A DNA stretch of 64,000 nucleotides, from positions 1 through 64,000 of the forward strand of contig CALKJU010000007.1 of NCBI GenBank assembly GCA_937995535.1, in the 5' to 3' direction. The DNA comes from an uncultured Alphaproteobacteria bacterium. Its GTDB lineage: Bacteria; Pseudomonadota; Alphaproteobacteria; Geminicoccales; Geminicoccaceae. Below are positions 1 through 7,727 of the stretch, in pieces. The stretch's first letter is position 1. Each line of letters opens with the position of its first letter. Both the position numbers and the translations under genes were made by a program. The notes beneath the pieces were generated by a model that saw only the letters and a list, made by a program, of their open reading frames with translations, was not told the DNA's origin and made no database searches.

Positions 1-1
1 C

Positions 2-583
2 GGCGTGCGCCGCTGCGTGCTGCTCTCGAGCCGTGCGGTATACGGGCGGCGGATCGCCGGCATCCCCCTCGACGAGACCCATCCGGCGTGGCCGGACACG
101 CTCTACGGTGCGACCAAGGCGGCGCTCGAGGCGTTCGCCGCGGCACTCGGCCAGGGCGAAGGCTGGGAGATCGCGGTGCTGCGGCCGACCGGAGTCTATG
201 GTGTCACCCACCCGGTCGAGCGGAGCAAATGGTACGACCTCGTGCGCGCGACGCTCGCCGGCGAGGCGTGGCCCGGCCGGCATGGTGGCGGGGAGGTCCA
301 CGGCGCCGACGTCGCCCGCGCGGTCCTCCTGCTGCTCGCCACCCCCGACCTCGCCGGCCGCGTGTTCAACTGCGCCGATCTCTACCTCACCGACCGCGAC
401 ATCGCGGCGACCGTCCAGCGGCTCGCCGGGGTCGACGGACCGCTCCCCGAGCCACCGCCCGCGCCGCCGCGCAACCTGATGGTCTGCCGCGCCCTGGCCG
501 AGCTGCGCTTCCGCTTCGGCGGGCGGCCTCTGCTCGAGCGCACCCTGGCCGAGCTGATCGAGGCCGCGCGCCGCGCTCAGTGA
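2..583 (+). CDS. NAD-dependent epimerase/dehydratase, C-terminal part (cut by window start)
   Basis: C-terminal ~193 residues of an extended short-chain dehydrogenase/reductase acting on a sugar or nucleotide sugar. The reading frame is open to the left edge, so the N-terminal Rossmann glycine motif lies outside the window. The visible part starts just before the S-S-R-A-V-Y-G strand and holds the catalytic Tyr-x3-Lys as YGATK, followed by the LRPTGVYG strand typical of UDP-glucose 4-epimerase relatives and an HGADVARAV segment matching the family's C-terminal substrate-side helix. The substrate cannot be told from the fragment. Its stop overlaps the 3' end of the convergent small gene by seven bases, so no terminator fits between them. 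Confidence 0.85.
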   Translation, partial: GVRRCVLLSSRAVYGRRIAGIPLDETHPAWPDTLYGATKAALEAFAAALGQGEGWEIAVLRPTGVYGVTHPVERSKWYDLVRATLAGEAWPGRHGGGEVHGADVARAVLLLLATPDLAGRVFNCADLYLTDRDIAATVQRLAGVDGPLPEPPPAPPRNLMVCRALAELRFRFGGRPLLERTLAELIEAARRAQ

Positions 584-921
584 TCGGCGCGGTGCAGGAT
601 CTGCGCGGCGACGCCCGTGTCGTAGGCCAGCCCCTCCGGCGTCAGCACCGGCCGACCGCTCGGATGCACCCGGACCAGTCCCTTGCGGACCATCGCGTTG
701 AGCACCGAGGCGTTGCGCAGCCCGGTAGCGTCGCGCGCGTGGATCAAGGCATCGCCCAGATGGAAATGATCGCCGTGCGGCCGGGGCATGCCGAGCAGGA
801 GCACGCCACCGGCCTCGTCCGGCGACTCGGCGAACCCGGGCGTGCGGGCGCATTGCTGCAGGATCGCCAAGGTGCGGCACTGCAGCGGGTTGAGCTTCTT
901 CGGATTGGGTCGCGTCGGCAT
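577..921 (-). CDS. Hypothetical protein, 114 aa, possible winged-helix fold
   Basis: Not recognised as a named family. The predicted protein has a basic N-terminus, two cysteines (in LQCRTL and QQCART) and a C-terminal stretch (ASVLNAMVRKGLVRV, then a short turn and LTPEGLAYD) that resembles the recognition helix and wing of a winged helix-turn-helix, so a DNA-binding role is possible. It overlaps the convergent epimerase gene at the 3' end. Third-position G/C bias supports real coding. Only a weak AAGGCG-like ribosome site precedes the ATG. Function unknown. Confidence 0.6.
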   Translation of the reverse strand: MPTRPNPKKLNPLQCRTLAILQQCARTPGFAESPDEAGGVLLLGMPRPHGDHFHLGDALIHARDATGLRNASVLNAMVRKGLVRVHPSGRPVLTPEGLAYDTGVAAQILHRADH

Positions 922-958
922 GGGGGCGCGCCTTAGCGCGACGCCGACCGGAAGAAAA

Positions 959-984
959 GCGCCCCGGGGAGGTCCCCGGGGCGC
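959..984 (-). terminator. Intrinsic terminator of the DUF485-actP operon
   Basis: A perfect 12-bp inverted repeat (GCGCCCCGGGGA / TCCCCGGGGCGC) lies just after the actP stop codon. Read on the minus strand the hairpin is followed by GCTTTTCTTC, a short U-rich tail, as expected for a Rho-independent terminator of leftward transcription. Confidence 0.8.
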
Positions 985-1014
985 CAGGTCGCGCCGGTCC
1001 GGCCTTGCCGCCGG

Positions 1015-2718
1015 TCAGTGGGCCGCGGCGCCGGTCGCGCCGAGACCGGTCTGCGAGCGGATATACTGGTCCTCGAACGCAACCGCCTCGTCGCGCGCGG
1101 TCTGGCTGCGGTCGAGCAGGGAGACGACCCAGATGCCGACGAAGGCGATCGCCATCGAGAACAACGCCGGGTTCTTGTAGGGGAACAAGGCCTCGGCATT
1201 GCCCAGGATGTCGACCCAGACGGTCTTCGACAGCACCACCATCACGACCGCGCCGACGAGGCCGGCGAGCCCGCCGACGAAGGCCCCCTTCGTGGTCATC
1301 TTCGACCACAGCATCGACATCAGGAGGACCGGGAAGTTACAGCTCGCAGCGACCGAGAAGGCGAGCCCAACCATAAACGCGATGTTCTGGTTCTCGAAGG
1401 CGATGCCCAGGCCGATGGCCACGAAGCCGAGGATCACCGTGGCAATCTTCGACACCCGGATCTCGTCGGCCTCCGTCGCCCGACCCTTGGCGATCACCGA
1501 GGCGTAGAGATCATGGCTGACCGCCGAGGCGCCGGCGAGCGTCAGTCCGGCCACCACCGCCAGGATGGTCGCGAAGGCCACGGCCGAGATGAAGCCGAGG
1601 AACAGCGAGCCGCCCACGGCATCGGCCAGATGGACCGCGGCCATGTTGGTGCCGCCGATCATGTTCTTCAGCGGATCGAAGGTGCCGTCGGCGGCGTGGC
1701 TGAAGAACGAGGGCTGCACCATCAGCAGCGTGACCGCGCCGAACCCGATGACGAAGGTCAGGATGTAGAAGTACCCGATAAAGCCGGTGGCGTAGAAGAC
1801 CGACTTGCGCGCCTCCTTGGCATCCGCGACGGTGAAGAACCGCATCAGGATGTGCGGCAGGCCCGCGGTGCCGAACATCAGGGCGAGGCCCAGCGAGATC
1901 GCATCGACCGGATCGGACACCAGCCCGCCCGGGGCCATGATGGCGCTACCCTTGGGGTGGATGTCGACGGCCGCGGCGAACATCGCCTCGGGATTGAAGC
2001 CGAAAGTCCACAGCACCATCAGCGCCATGAAGGTCGCGCCACCGAGCAGCAGCACGGCCTTGATGATCTGCACCCAGGTCGTGGCCAGCATGCCCCCGAA
2101 GGTGACGTACATCGTCATCAGCACGCCGACGATGATGACCGCCCAAAGATAGGGCAGCCCGAACAGGAGCTGGATCAGCTTCCCGGCGCCGACCATCTGC
2201 GCGATCAGGTAGAACGCGACCACGGTCAGCGAGCCGAGCGCCGCCAGCGAGCGGATCGGTATCTGCTGGAAGCGGTAGGCGGCGACGTCGGCGAAGGTGA
2301 ACTTGCCGAGATTGCGCAGGCGCTCGGCGATCAGGAACAGGATCACCGGCCAGCCGACGAGAAAGCCGATGGAGTAGATCAGCCCGTCGAAGCCCGAGGT
2401 GTAGACGAGCGCCGAGATACCGAGGAACGAGGCCGCCGACATGTAGTCGCCGGCGATCGCGAGGCCGTTCTGGAAGCCGGTGATCCCGCCACCGGCAGCG
2501 TAGAAGTCGGCCGCCGACTTGGTGCGCGACGCGGCCCACTTGGTGATGCCCAGGGTCGCCACGACGAACGCCAGGAACATCACGATCGCGGCGACGTTCA
2601 GGGGCTGCTGCTCCACGGCTCCGGCGACCGCGTCCGCGGCACCGGCGGGGACGGCCGCGAGCAGCGGCAGCGCGAGCGCCGCCGTCACCGCGACCGGGCG
2701 GAGGAACCGGGCCATCAC
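1015..2718 (-). CDS. actP: Cation/acetate symporter (sodium:solute symporter family)
   Basis: 567-residue inner-membrane protein of the sodium:solute symporter family, ActP branch, which takes up acetate and similar short monocarboxylates with Na+ or H+. An N-terminal hydrophobic segment ending in AGAADA looks like the cleavable leader typical of ActP, followed by about 13 membrane segments. Family stretches include [17 protein letters not shown] and the [15 protein letters not shown] region. The GTG start (followed at once by ATG) overlaps the TGA of the upstream DUF485 gene, so the two are translationally coupled; DUF485-actP is the standard arrangement next to acetyl-CoA synthetase in proteobacteria, but acs is not in this window. 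A strong terminator follows. Confidence 0.93.
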   Translation of the reverse strand: MMARFLRPVAVTAALALPLLAAVPAGAADAVAGAVEQQPLNVAAIVMFLAFVVATLGITKWAASRTKSAADFYAAGGGITGFQNGLAIAGDYMSAASFLGISALVYTSGFDGLIYSIGFLVGWPVILFLIAERLRNLGKFTFADVAAYRFQQIPIRSLAALGSLTVVAFYLIAQMVGAGKLIQLLFGLPYLWAVIIVGVLMTMYVTFGGMLATTWVQIIKAVLLLGGATFMALMVLWTFGFNPEAMFAAAVDIHPKGSAIMAPGGLVSDPVDAISLGLALMFGTAGLPHILMRFFTVADAKEARKSVFYATGFIGYFYILTFVIGFGAVTLLMVQPSFFSHAADGTFDPLKNMIGGTNMAAVHLADAVGGSLFLGFISAVAFATILAVVAGLTLAGASAVSHDLYASVIAKGRATEADEIRVSKIATVILGFVAIGLGIAFENQNIAFMVGLAFSVAASCNFPVLLMSMLWSKMTTKGAFVGGLAGLVGAVVMVVLSKTVWVDILGNAEALFPYKNPALFSMAIAFVGIWVVSLLDRSQTARDEAVAFEDQYIRSQTGLGATGAAAH

Positions 2719-3020
2719 TTGGTCTCCTTCAGGATCTCGCCGGTCAGCGAGTCGAAGGTCGTGTTGGCCTTCGAGACGTAGACCCCGGTCAGCACGAACG
2801 CGGACACGATCACGAGGATGCCGATCGGGATGCCGACCGTCGTGACCCCGCCCGCGAGCGAGGCGCCAAGCACCTCCGGCGCGAAGGCGACCAGCAGGAT
2901 GAAGCCGTAGTAGATGACCAGCATGACGATCGAGAGCTGGATCGCCAAGCGGTTCCGGGCCGCGACGAGCTGCTGGAACTTCGGGTTCCTGCGAACCCGC
3001 TCGTAGGCTGCCGCATTCAT
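2715..3020 (-). CDS. DUF485 family inner-membrane protein (YjcH-like)
   Basis: 101-residue protein with two membrane segments (about residues 28-48 and 62-84) and the N-terminal [19 protein letters not shown] pattern of DUF485 proteins, which accompany ActP acetate symporters as a small partner of unknown mechanism. The ATG at 3020 is chosen because AGGAGGT lies at ideal spacing upstream and the family starts here; longer in-frame extensions are low-complexity Arg/Pro. The stop overlaps the actP start. Confidence 0.9.
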   Translation of the reverse strand: MNAAAYERVRRNPKFQQLVAARNRLAIQLSIVMLVIYYGFILLVAFAPEVLGASLAGGVTTVGIPIGILVIVSAFVLTGVYVSKANTTFDSLTGEILKETK

Positions 3021-3093
3021 CGGCCGACCTCCTCTGTCATGTTGCTTTCCCCAGCGCCACCGCGGCGCGCGACGGAGCAGCGTATAGGGATCA

Positions 3094-3108
3094 TGCTGCA
3101 GTGCAGCA
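3094..3108. promoter_or_regulatory. 15-bp palindrome, candidate operator (CTGC-N3-GCAG core)
   Basis: TGCTGCA-G-TGCAGCA is a perfect palindrome in the 209-bp divergent region between the DUF485-actP operon and the response-regulator cyclase. Its core CTGC-N3-GCAG matches the form reported for PhaR-type polyhydroxybutyrate regulators in alphaproteobacteria. A TATACG hexamer lies 7-12 bases beyond it toward actP, so the palindrome would sit in the promoter of the acetate operon. Regulator identity is inference. Confidence 0.45.
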
Positions 3109-3229
3109 CATGCGGCGCGCGCACCGCACCCGGTGCGGCAAGTCGTCCCGTGGCAGCGGCCTGGCCGAGGCAGGTCGCGGGCCGTCGCGGGTGATGCTAG
3201 CGTCGACGAATGTTCACCCGGCCGCGACC

Positions 3230-4279
3230 ATGAGCCCGCGCCCACGCCTGCTGGTGGCCGAGGACGACCCGGACATCCGCGACATCCTCGTGCACACGCT
3301 CGCCGCCGATGGAGCACGCGAGGTGCTGGCCGTGGAGAACGGCCGGGCGGCTCTCGAGGCGGTCGAGGCGCAACCCTTCGACCTGGTCATCCTCGATGTC
3401 CTGATGCCGGAGCTGAGCGGTCTACAGGTGCTCGAGAGGATGCGCCGACTGCCGGGCGGGCGCGACGTTCCGGTGCTCGTCATCACCGCGCTCGACGACC
3501 GCGACACGGTGGTGCGCGCGCTGCGCGCCGGCGCCGACGACCGCTTGACGAAGCCGTTCGATCCCGTGCTGCTGCGGGCGCGCGTGGCCGCCGCGCTGGA
3601 CCGCAAGCGACTCCGCGACCGTGAGCGGGCGCACCTGGCCGAGATCGAGCGCGAGCGTCAGCGCGCCGACGAGCTGCTCCACGCGATCATGCCGGCGCCG
3701 GCCGTGGCCGAGCTCAAGGCGAGCGACCGGATGGTGCCGCGGCGCTTCGAGGACGTCACGTTGCTCATCGCCGACGTCGCCGGGTTCACGGCCTTCTGCG
3801 ACAGCCACCCGACCGAGGAGGTGATCCGCAATCTCGAGGACCTGATCGACTGGTTCGAGGCGCTGGCGGAGCTGCACGGGCTCGAGAAGATCAAGACCAT
3901 CGGCGACGCCTTCATGGCCACGGGCAATCTCCTTCTGCCGCTGGCCGACGCGCCGCTCGCCGCGGTTCGATGCGCCTTCGCCATGACCGATGCCGCCGCC
4001 CACCTCCCGGTGCCATGGACGCTGCGCACCGCGATCCACCGTGGCCCGGTCATCGCCGGGGTGCTCGGACACAGCAAGCTCGCCTTCGATCTCTGGGGCG
4101 ACACGGTCAACGTGACCGCCCGGCTGGCCGCGGCCGGGCTCGAACCGGGCATCTACTTGACGGCCTCCACCCGGGAGCGCCTCGACGGTCGGGTCCAGAC
4201 CGTGCCGATCGACCCCGTGGCCATCAAGGGCAAGGGCGCGCTCGAGGTGTGGCGCTGCAACAAGCTCTTGACGAGCTGA
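3230..4279 (+). CDS. Response regulator fused to class III adenylate cyclase
   Basis: 349 residues: receiver domain (about 5-118), a charged coiled-coil linker (122-150) and a class III nucleotide cyclase domain (172-345). Receiver residues are intact: acidic pocket E11/D12/D13, phospho-acceptor D56, T86 and K108. The cyclase carries metal aspartates D182 and D226, the adenine-specifying pair K222 and D287, and transition-state N294 and R298, so it should make cAMP from ATP when its receiver is phosphorylated. The ATG at 3230 is preferred over upstream GTG/ATG codons because receiver homology begins five residues later. No histidine kinase is adjacent, so its partner is elsewhere. It is divergent from the acetate operon. 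Confidence 0.9.
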   Translation: MSPRPRLLVAEDDPDIRDILVHTLAADGAREVLAVENGRAALEAVEAQPFDLVILDVLMPELSGLQVLERMRRLPGGRDVPVLVITALDDRDTVVRALRAGADDRLTKPFDPVLLRARVAAALDRKRLRDRERAHLAEIERERQRADELLHAIMPAPAVAELKASDRMVPRRFEDVTLLIADVAGFTAFCDSHPTEEVIRNLEDLIDWFEALAELHGLEKIKTIGDAFMATGNLLLPLADAPLAAVRCAFAMTDAAAHLPVPWTLRTAIHRGPVIAGVLGHSKLAFDLWGDTVNVTARLAAAGLEPGIYLTASTRERLDGRVQTVPIDPVAIKGKGALEVWRCNKLLTS

Positions 4280-4503
4280 GGGTCGCGGTCAGACCCAAGG
4301 GGGCCGACAAGGGAATCCGCGGACCTGACCATTCCCGCGAGTACGGCGCCAACGAGCCGACGCCACCTCCTCCGGCCACCGTCTGGTAGATCGCCCAGGT
4401 TCGTGTCGAGCATCCCGGCGTTGTGGCCGATCGGCTCGGAGAGCTGGGCGCTGGCCGGAGCCATGCCCCAGCGTCCGCGCCATCGAGGTTGTCGCCGCCG
4501 GGC

Positions 4504-4917
4504 TCAGGCTCCTGGCTGGGCCGAGGCGTAATCCGCCTCGTTCACCGGCTCCAGCCAGCACACCGTCCGGCCGTCGGCATCCGCCTCCTGCAGGGCGAGG
4601 TGCACCATCGCGTTGCTCGCCGTTGCGCCGTGCCAATGCTCTTCCTGTGGCTCGAACCAGACCGTGTCGCCGGCGCGGACGCAGGCCGGCACGCCATCAC
4701 GGACCTGGACGATCCCGACCCCGCTCAGAATGTGCAGGCACTGGCCGAGCGGATGGGTGTGCCAGTGGGTCCGAGACCCGGGCAGGAAGGTCACGCGCAG
4801 CAGCCGCGCCCGCGCCGGTGGGGTCGCCTCGAGAACAGGATCCTGGACGACCGTGCCGCTGAAATACTCGGCCGATGCCAGTCGCGAGGGTCGCGAGCCA
4901 TCGGGCAGGATGCGCAT
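4504..4917 (-). CDS. Cupin-domain protein
   Basis: 137-residue single-domain cupin, probably a metal-dependent small-molecule enzyme or binding protein. Cupin motif 1 is present as HWHTH (residues about 51-55) followed by LGQCLHILSG, and motif 2 as AGDTVWFEPQEEHWHGA, giving a full His/Glu-type metal site. The ATG has a good AAGGAG ribosome site (AAGGAGAAACGCC before it). The gene is 12 bp downstream of terC on the same strand and may be co-transcribed with it. Such small cupins are often called carboxymuconolactone-associated or tellurite-resistance-type cupins, but the substrate cannot be assigned. Confidence 0.8.
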   Translation of the reverse strand: MRILPDGSRPSRLASAEYFSGTVVQDPVLEATPPARARLLRVTFLPGSRTHWHTHPLGQCLHILSGVGIVQVRDGVPACVRAGDTVWFEPQEEHWHGATASNAMVHLALQEADADGRTVCWLEPVNEADYASAQPGA

Positions 4918-4929
4918 GGCGTTTCTCCT

Positions 4930-5661
4930 TCAGGCGCCGGCCTCGGCGCGACGCCGCTGGCGACGGGCGCGGGCCAGCAGGTTGAGCGTCTCGACCAGGA
5001 TCGAGAAGGCGATGGCGAAGTAGAGATAGCCGCGGGGGATGTGGAAGTGCAGGCCGTCGGCGACCAGCGCCACGCCGACCAGAATCAGGAACGACAGGGC
5101 CAGCATTTTCACTGTCGGATGACGCTGGACGAAGGCGCTCACCGGCTCGGCCGCGATGAGCATGACGATGATCGCGATGACCACGGCCGCGATCATGATC
5201 TCGACATGCTGCGCCATGCCGACCGCGGTGATCACCGAGTCGAGGGAGAATACGATGTCGAGGACGACGATCTGCGCGATCGCGGCAGCGAAGGTCGAGC
5301 TGGCGGTGGCGCCGCCCTCCTCCTCCCCTTCGACCGTATGGTGGATTTCCAGCGTCCCCTTAGCGAGCAGGAACAGTCCGCCGGCGAGGAGGATCAGGTC
5401 GCGCCAGGAAAGGTCGTAGTCCCAGAAACTGAGGATGGGTGCCGTCAGGCCGATGATCCAGGCGATCGAGAGCAGCAGCCCGACGCGCATGACGAGCGCG
5501 AGACCGAGCCCGATCTGCCGTGCCGGCCGTTGCTGCGGCACAGGCAGCCGCGAGCTTACGATCGACAGAAAGATGATGTTGTCGATCCCCAGCACCACCT
5601 CAAGCGCGGTCAGCGTGAGCAGGCTCGCCCAGGCGGCGGGATCGGTCAGCAGCTCCAGCAC
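4930..5661 (-). CDS. TerC family integral membrane protein
   Basis: 243-residue membrane protein of the TerC family, about seven membrane segments. The family signatures LEVVLGIDNIIFLSI near the N-terminus and IVVLDIVFSLDSVITAVGM in the middle supply the conserved acidic residues within membrane helices thought to bind metal ions; relatives are linked to manganese export and co-translational metal handling, historically tellurite resistance. GTG start with GGAG seven bases upstream. The C-terminus ends in an Arg-rich cytoplasmic tail. Lies between a cupin gene and a lipoprotein gene on the same strand. Confidence 0.9.
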   Translation of the reverse strand: MLELLTDPAAWASLLTLTALEVVLGIDNIIFLSIVSSRLPVPQQRPARQIGLGLALVMRVGLLLSIAWIIGLTAPILSFWDYDLSWRDLILLAGGLFLLAKGTLEIHHTVEGEEEGGATASSTFAAAIAQIVVLDIVFSLDSVITAVGMAQHVEIMIAAVVIAIIVMLIAAEPVSAFVQRHPTVKMLALSFLILVGVALVADGLHFHIPRGYLYFAIAFSILVETLNLLARARRQRRRAEAGA

Positions 5662-5697
5662 GACGTAACTCCGTTCAAGGCGGAGGCGGCGGCCGCC

Positions 5698-6996
5698 TCA
5701 ACGCAGGGCCTCGTCGACCTCGATCCAGGTGCAGCGCTCGGAGACCGCCGGCCGCGTCTCCTGCTGGCCGAGCCCGCCGGCCATCAGCCCGATCACGCGC
5801 GGGTCGGCCTCGTAATCCTGGTGCGAGCGCAGGGGATCGGCGAGCTCGCCGAGGCCGAACAGCGACCGGACCGGGGTGATGTTGAGCGAGACGTTGACCG
5901 CAACCGGGCAGATCCGGGAGTCGATGTACTGCTGGACGAAGTTGTCGGGGATCGGATAACTCAGCAGGTCGTTCGGATCGCTGAACGCGACGATCCGCAC
6001 CTCGCGGAACAGTCGATCGCCGAACAAGGCGCCGTCCCCGGCACAGTAGGCGGCGATGGTGTCCCGGACGCCGGCCGGCGGGAAGCCCGCCTGGAGCAGC
6101 GGGAGCTGGTTGGCAAGCATGAAGATCGTGCTCGTCTTGTCCTGCATCCGCCGCTTCAGGGCTGCGGCCGCCGGCTGCTGGCCGACGACCTTGTCGATCT
6201 CGGCGGCGAGGTTCTGCAGCGCGTCAATGGCGATGCGGCTGCCGAGACTGTGGGTGACGAAGCGAGTCTGGTCGATCTCCAGCCGGCTGGCAAAGCCGGG
6301 ATCCTCGGCGAGGCAGGGGCGCGGCGTCGTCGGGAAGTCGTCCCAGGCCGTGCTGTAGGCCCAGCACAGCGACTGGAACACGGCGCTGAGCACGCGCGTG
6401 TGCCCGACTCCGACGTAGACCAGGGGGTCGGGCGCGATGTCGTTGACGAACGCCTTGGCCGCCTGGTTGAGGTTCGCTCGCTGCCGGGCGTGAACCTTCG
6501 AGTTGTCGAAGGCGATGGCCTCCTTCGCGGAGTCGCTGAGGCGCGACCAGGTCGCCTCGTAGAACAGCATCTCCCGTCGCCGCGCGGGATCCGTGAACCG
6601 GTGGACGGTCAGCGTGCCGAGGACCTCGTCCGGGAATTTGGGATGGACGAGGGTCGTTCCCTTGACCTGGGGCGCGGTGACGCCGAGGCCCAGCTCACGT
6701 GACAGGTTGGCGCTGAGACGGCCGGAATAGCCCGGATAGTGCGTGCCGATCCCGTGGACCATGACCACCTTGAGCACGGGCTTGGCGGGATTGCCCGCGC
6801 TCCCCTCGGAAAACGGGTCCTGGAGGCGCAGGTCGGCCTCGAGCCCGGGGAAGGCGGCGCCGGTGATCTCGCAGCGGCGGGTGTCCTCGGTCGGCTCGGC
6901 GCGCCCGGCCTCGAGCAGGGCGCGGGTGACGCCCTCGCCGACGCTCGCGCAGCCGCCGAGCGCCAGCGCCACAGCCATCGACACGACACGACGCAT
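5698..6996 (-). CDS. Predicted alpha/beta-hydrolase lipoprotein (paralog A)
   Basis: 432 residues with a lipoprotein signal peptide: basic start, hydrophobic stretch and lipobox LGGC with the acylated cysteine at 16. The mature part has alpha/beta-hydrolase hallmarks: an HGIGTH oxyanion-type loop (H81) and a nucleophile elbow THSLGSR (S250), a short variant of the usual G-x-S-x-G. A SDPNDLLSYPIPD segment near residue 340 probably supplies the acid. It shares these motifs, the signal peptide and overall length with the protein at 7724-9022, so the two arose by duplication. Substrate unknown; an envelope-anchored esterase or lipase is the likely role. The start faces the FNR-box region of the b561 gene. 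Confidence 0.75.
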   Translation of the reverse strand: MRRVVSMAVALALGGCASVGEGVTRALLEAGRAEPTEDTRRCEITGAAFPGLEADLRLQDPFSEGSAGNPAKPVLKVVMVHGIGTHYPGYSGRLSANLSRELGLGVTAPQVKGTTLVHPKFPDEVLGTLTVHRFTDPARRREMLFYEATWSRLSDSAKEAIAFDNSKVHARQRANLNQAAKAFVNDIAPDPLVYVGVGHTRVLSAVFQSLCWAYSTAWDDFPTTPRPCLAEDPGFASRLEIDQTRFVTHSLGSRIAIDALQNLAAEIDKVVGQQPAAAALKRRMQDKTSTIFMLANQLPLLQAGFPPAGVRDTIAAYCAGDGALFGDRLFREVRIVAFSDPNDLLSYPIPDNFVQQYIDSRICPVAVNVSLNITPVRSLFGLGELADPLRSHQDYEADPRVIGLMAGGLGQQETRPAVSERCTWIEVDEALR

Positions 6997-7082
6997 CCGG
7001 CCTCCGCCGCGCTCGGCTGCGCCGGTTTATGCCGCAGGCCCCCGGCGCGAGACAACCGGCCCGTCCGCCGCAGCGCGCGGCG

Positions 7083-7096
7083 TTGATCCAGATCAA
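7083..7096 (+). promoter_or_regulatory. FNR/Anr-type binding site
   Basis: TTGAT-CCAG-ATCAA is a perfect match to the FNR/Anr/FixK consensus TTGAT-N4-ATCAA. It is centred 62 bases upstream of the GTG of the cytochrome b561-like gene. A TAACGT hexamer at 7118-7123 could be the -10 element, which would put the box about 40 bases upstream of transcription start, the class II activating position. It also lies 87 bases upstream of the divergent lipoprotein gene. Confidence 0.75.
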
Positions 7097-7151
7097 GGCG
7101 GGCGGGCCGGGCGCCACTAACGTCCGGCAGGCTCCCGGAGGAGCTGCGCCC

Positions 7152-7727
7152 GTGTCCGCCATGCATCGCCTGCGGCTCTATCACGCGATCCTGGCCGTCC
7201 TCGTCGTGGGCGCATACCTGACGGGCGAGTTCGGGCTGATCCACGCTTGGCTCGGCTACGCCGTGGCGGGGATCATCGCCTTCCGGCTGGTCGCCGCGCT
7301 GCTCGGCGAGCACCAGCTCGGCCTGATCCGCTTCTATCCGGACTTCGAAGCCCTGCGGCTCGATCGACGCGTCACCCACCCGGCGATCAGCCACACCCTG
7401 CTGCTCGGCATCGCGATCAGCCTGATCGGCGTGACGCTGACCGGGATCGCCATGGACCGCGGCGCCGCGCTCGGCCTTGGGACGCCGGTCGAGGCCGTGT
7501 CCTGGGAGCGAGACGACGACGAGCGCGGCGGCGGCATGCGCCCGCGCGAGCGCGAGCACGGTCCGGAAGGCCTCCTCGCGGAGGTGCACGAGGCCCTCGC
7601 CGACCTGCTGCTCGCGCTGGTCGCCCTGCACGTCGCCTACCTGCTGCTCTTCAAGCGCCCGCTGGCACTCTACATGCTGTTCATGGACACGCCGCGCCGC
7701 GCCGACGTCGCGCCGAGCCGCGGCTAG
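7152..7727 (+). CDS. Cytochrome b561-like membrane protein
   Basis: 191-residue integral membrane protein with four membrane segments (about residues 6-25, 31-50, 80-100, 148-168) and histidines in or near helices (YHAIL, LIHAWLGY, THPAISHTLLL, ALHVAYLL) placed as in bacterial dihaem cytochrome b561, which moves electrons between the quinone pool and periplasmic partners. A charged loop rich in Arg/Asp/Glu interrupts helices 3 and 4. The GTG at 7152 is chosen because GGAGGAG lies eight bases upstream; an ATG three codons later is possible. The stop shares CTAG with the convergent lipoprotein gene. Upstream FNR box suggests low-oxygen induction. Confidence 0.8.
   Translation: MSAMHRLRLYHAILAVLVVGAYLTGEFGLIHAWLGYAVAGIIAFRLVAALLGEHQLGLIRFYPDFEALRLDRRVTHPAISHTLLLGIAISLIGVTLTGIAMDRGAALGLGTPVEAVSWERDDDERGGGMRPREREHGPEGLLAEVHEALADLLLALVALHVAYLLLFKRPLALYMLFMDTPRRADVAPSRG

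Noticed and set aside
88..936. Long antisense or alternate-frame open reading frames rich in Arg/Pro/Gly across the window
   Set aside because: They mirror the codon bias of genes on the other frame or strand, have no family resemblance and are products of high GC content.
4280..4503. Gene between the cyclase and the cupin
   Set aside because: Open frames here lack start signals and homology; treated as intergenic.
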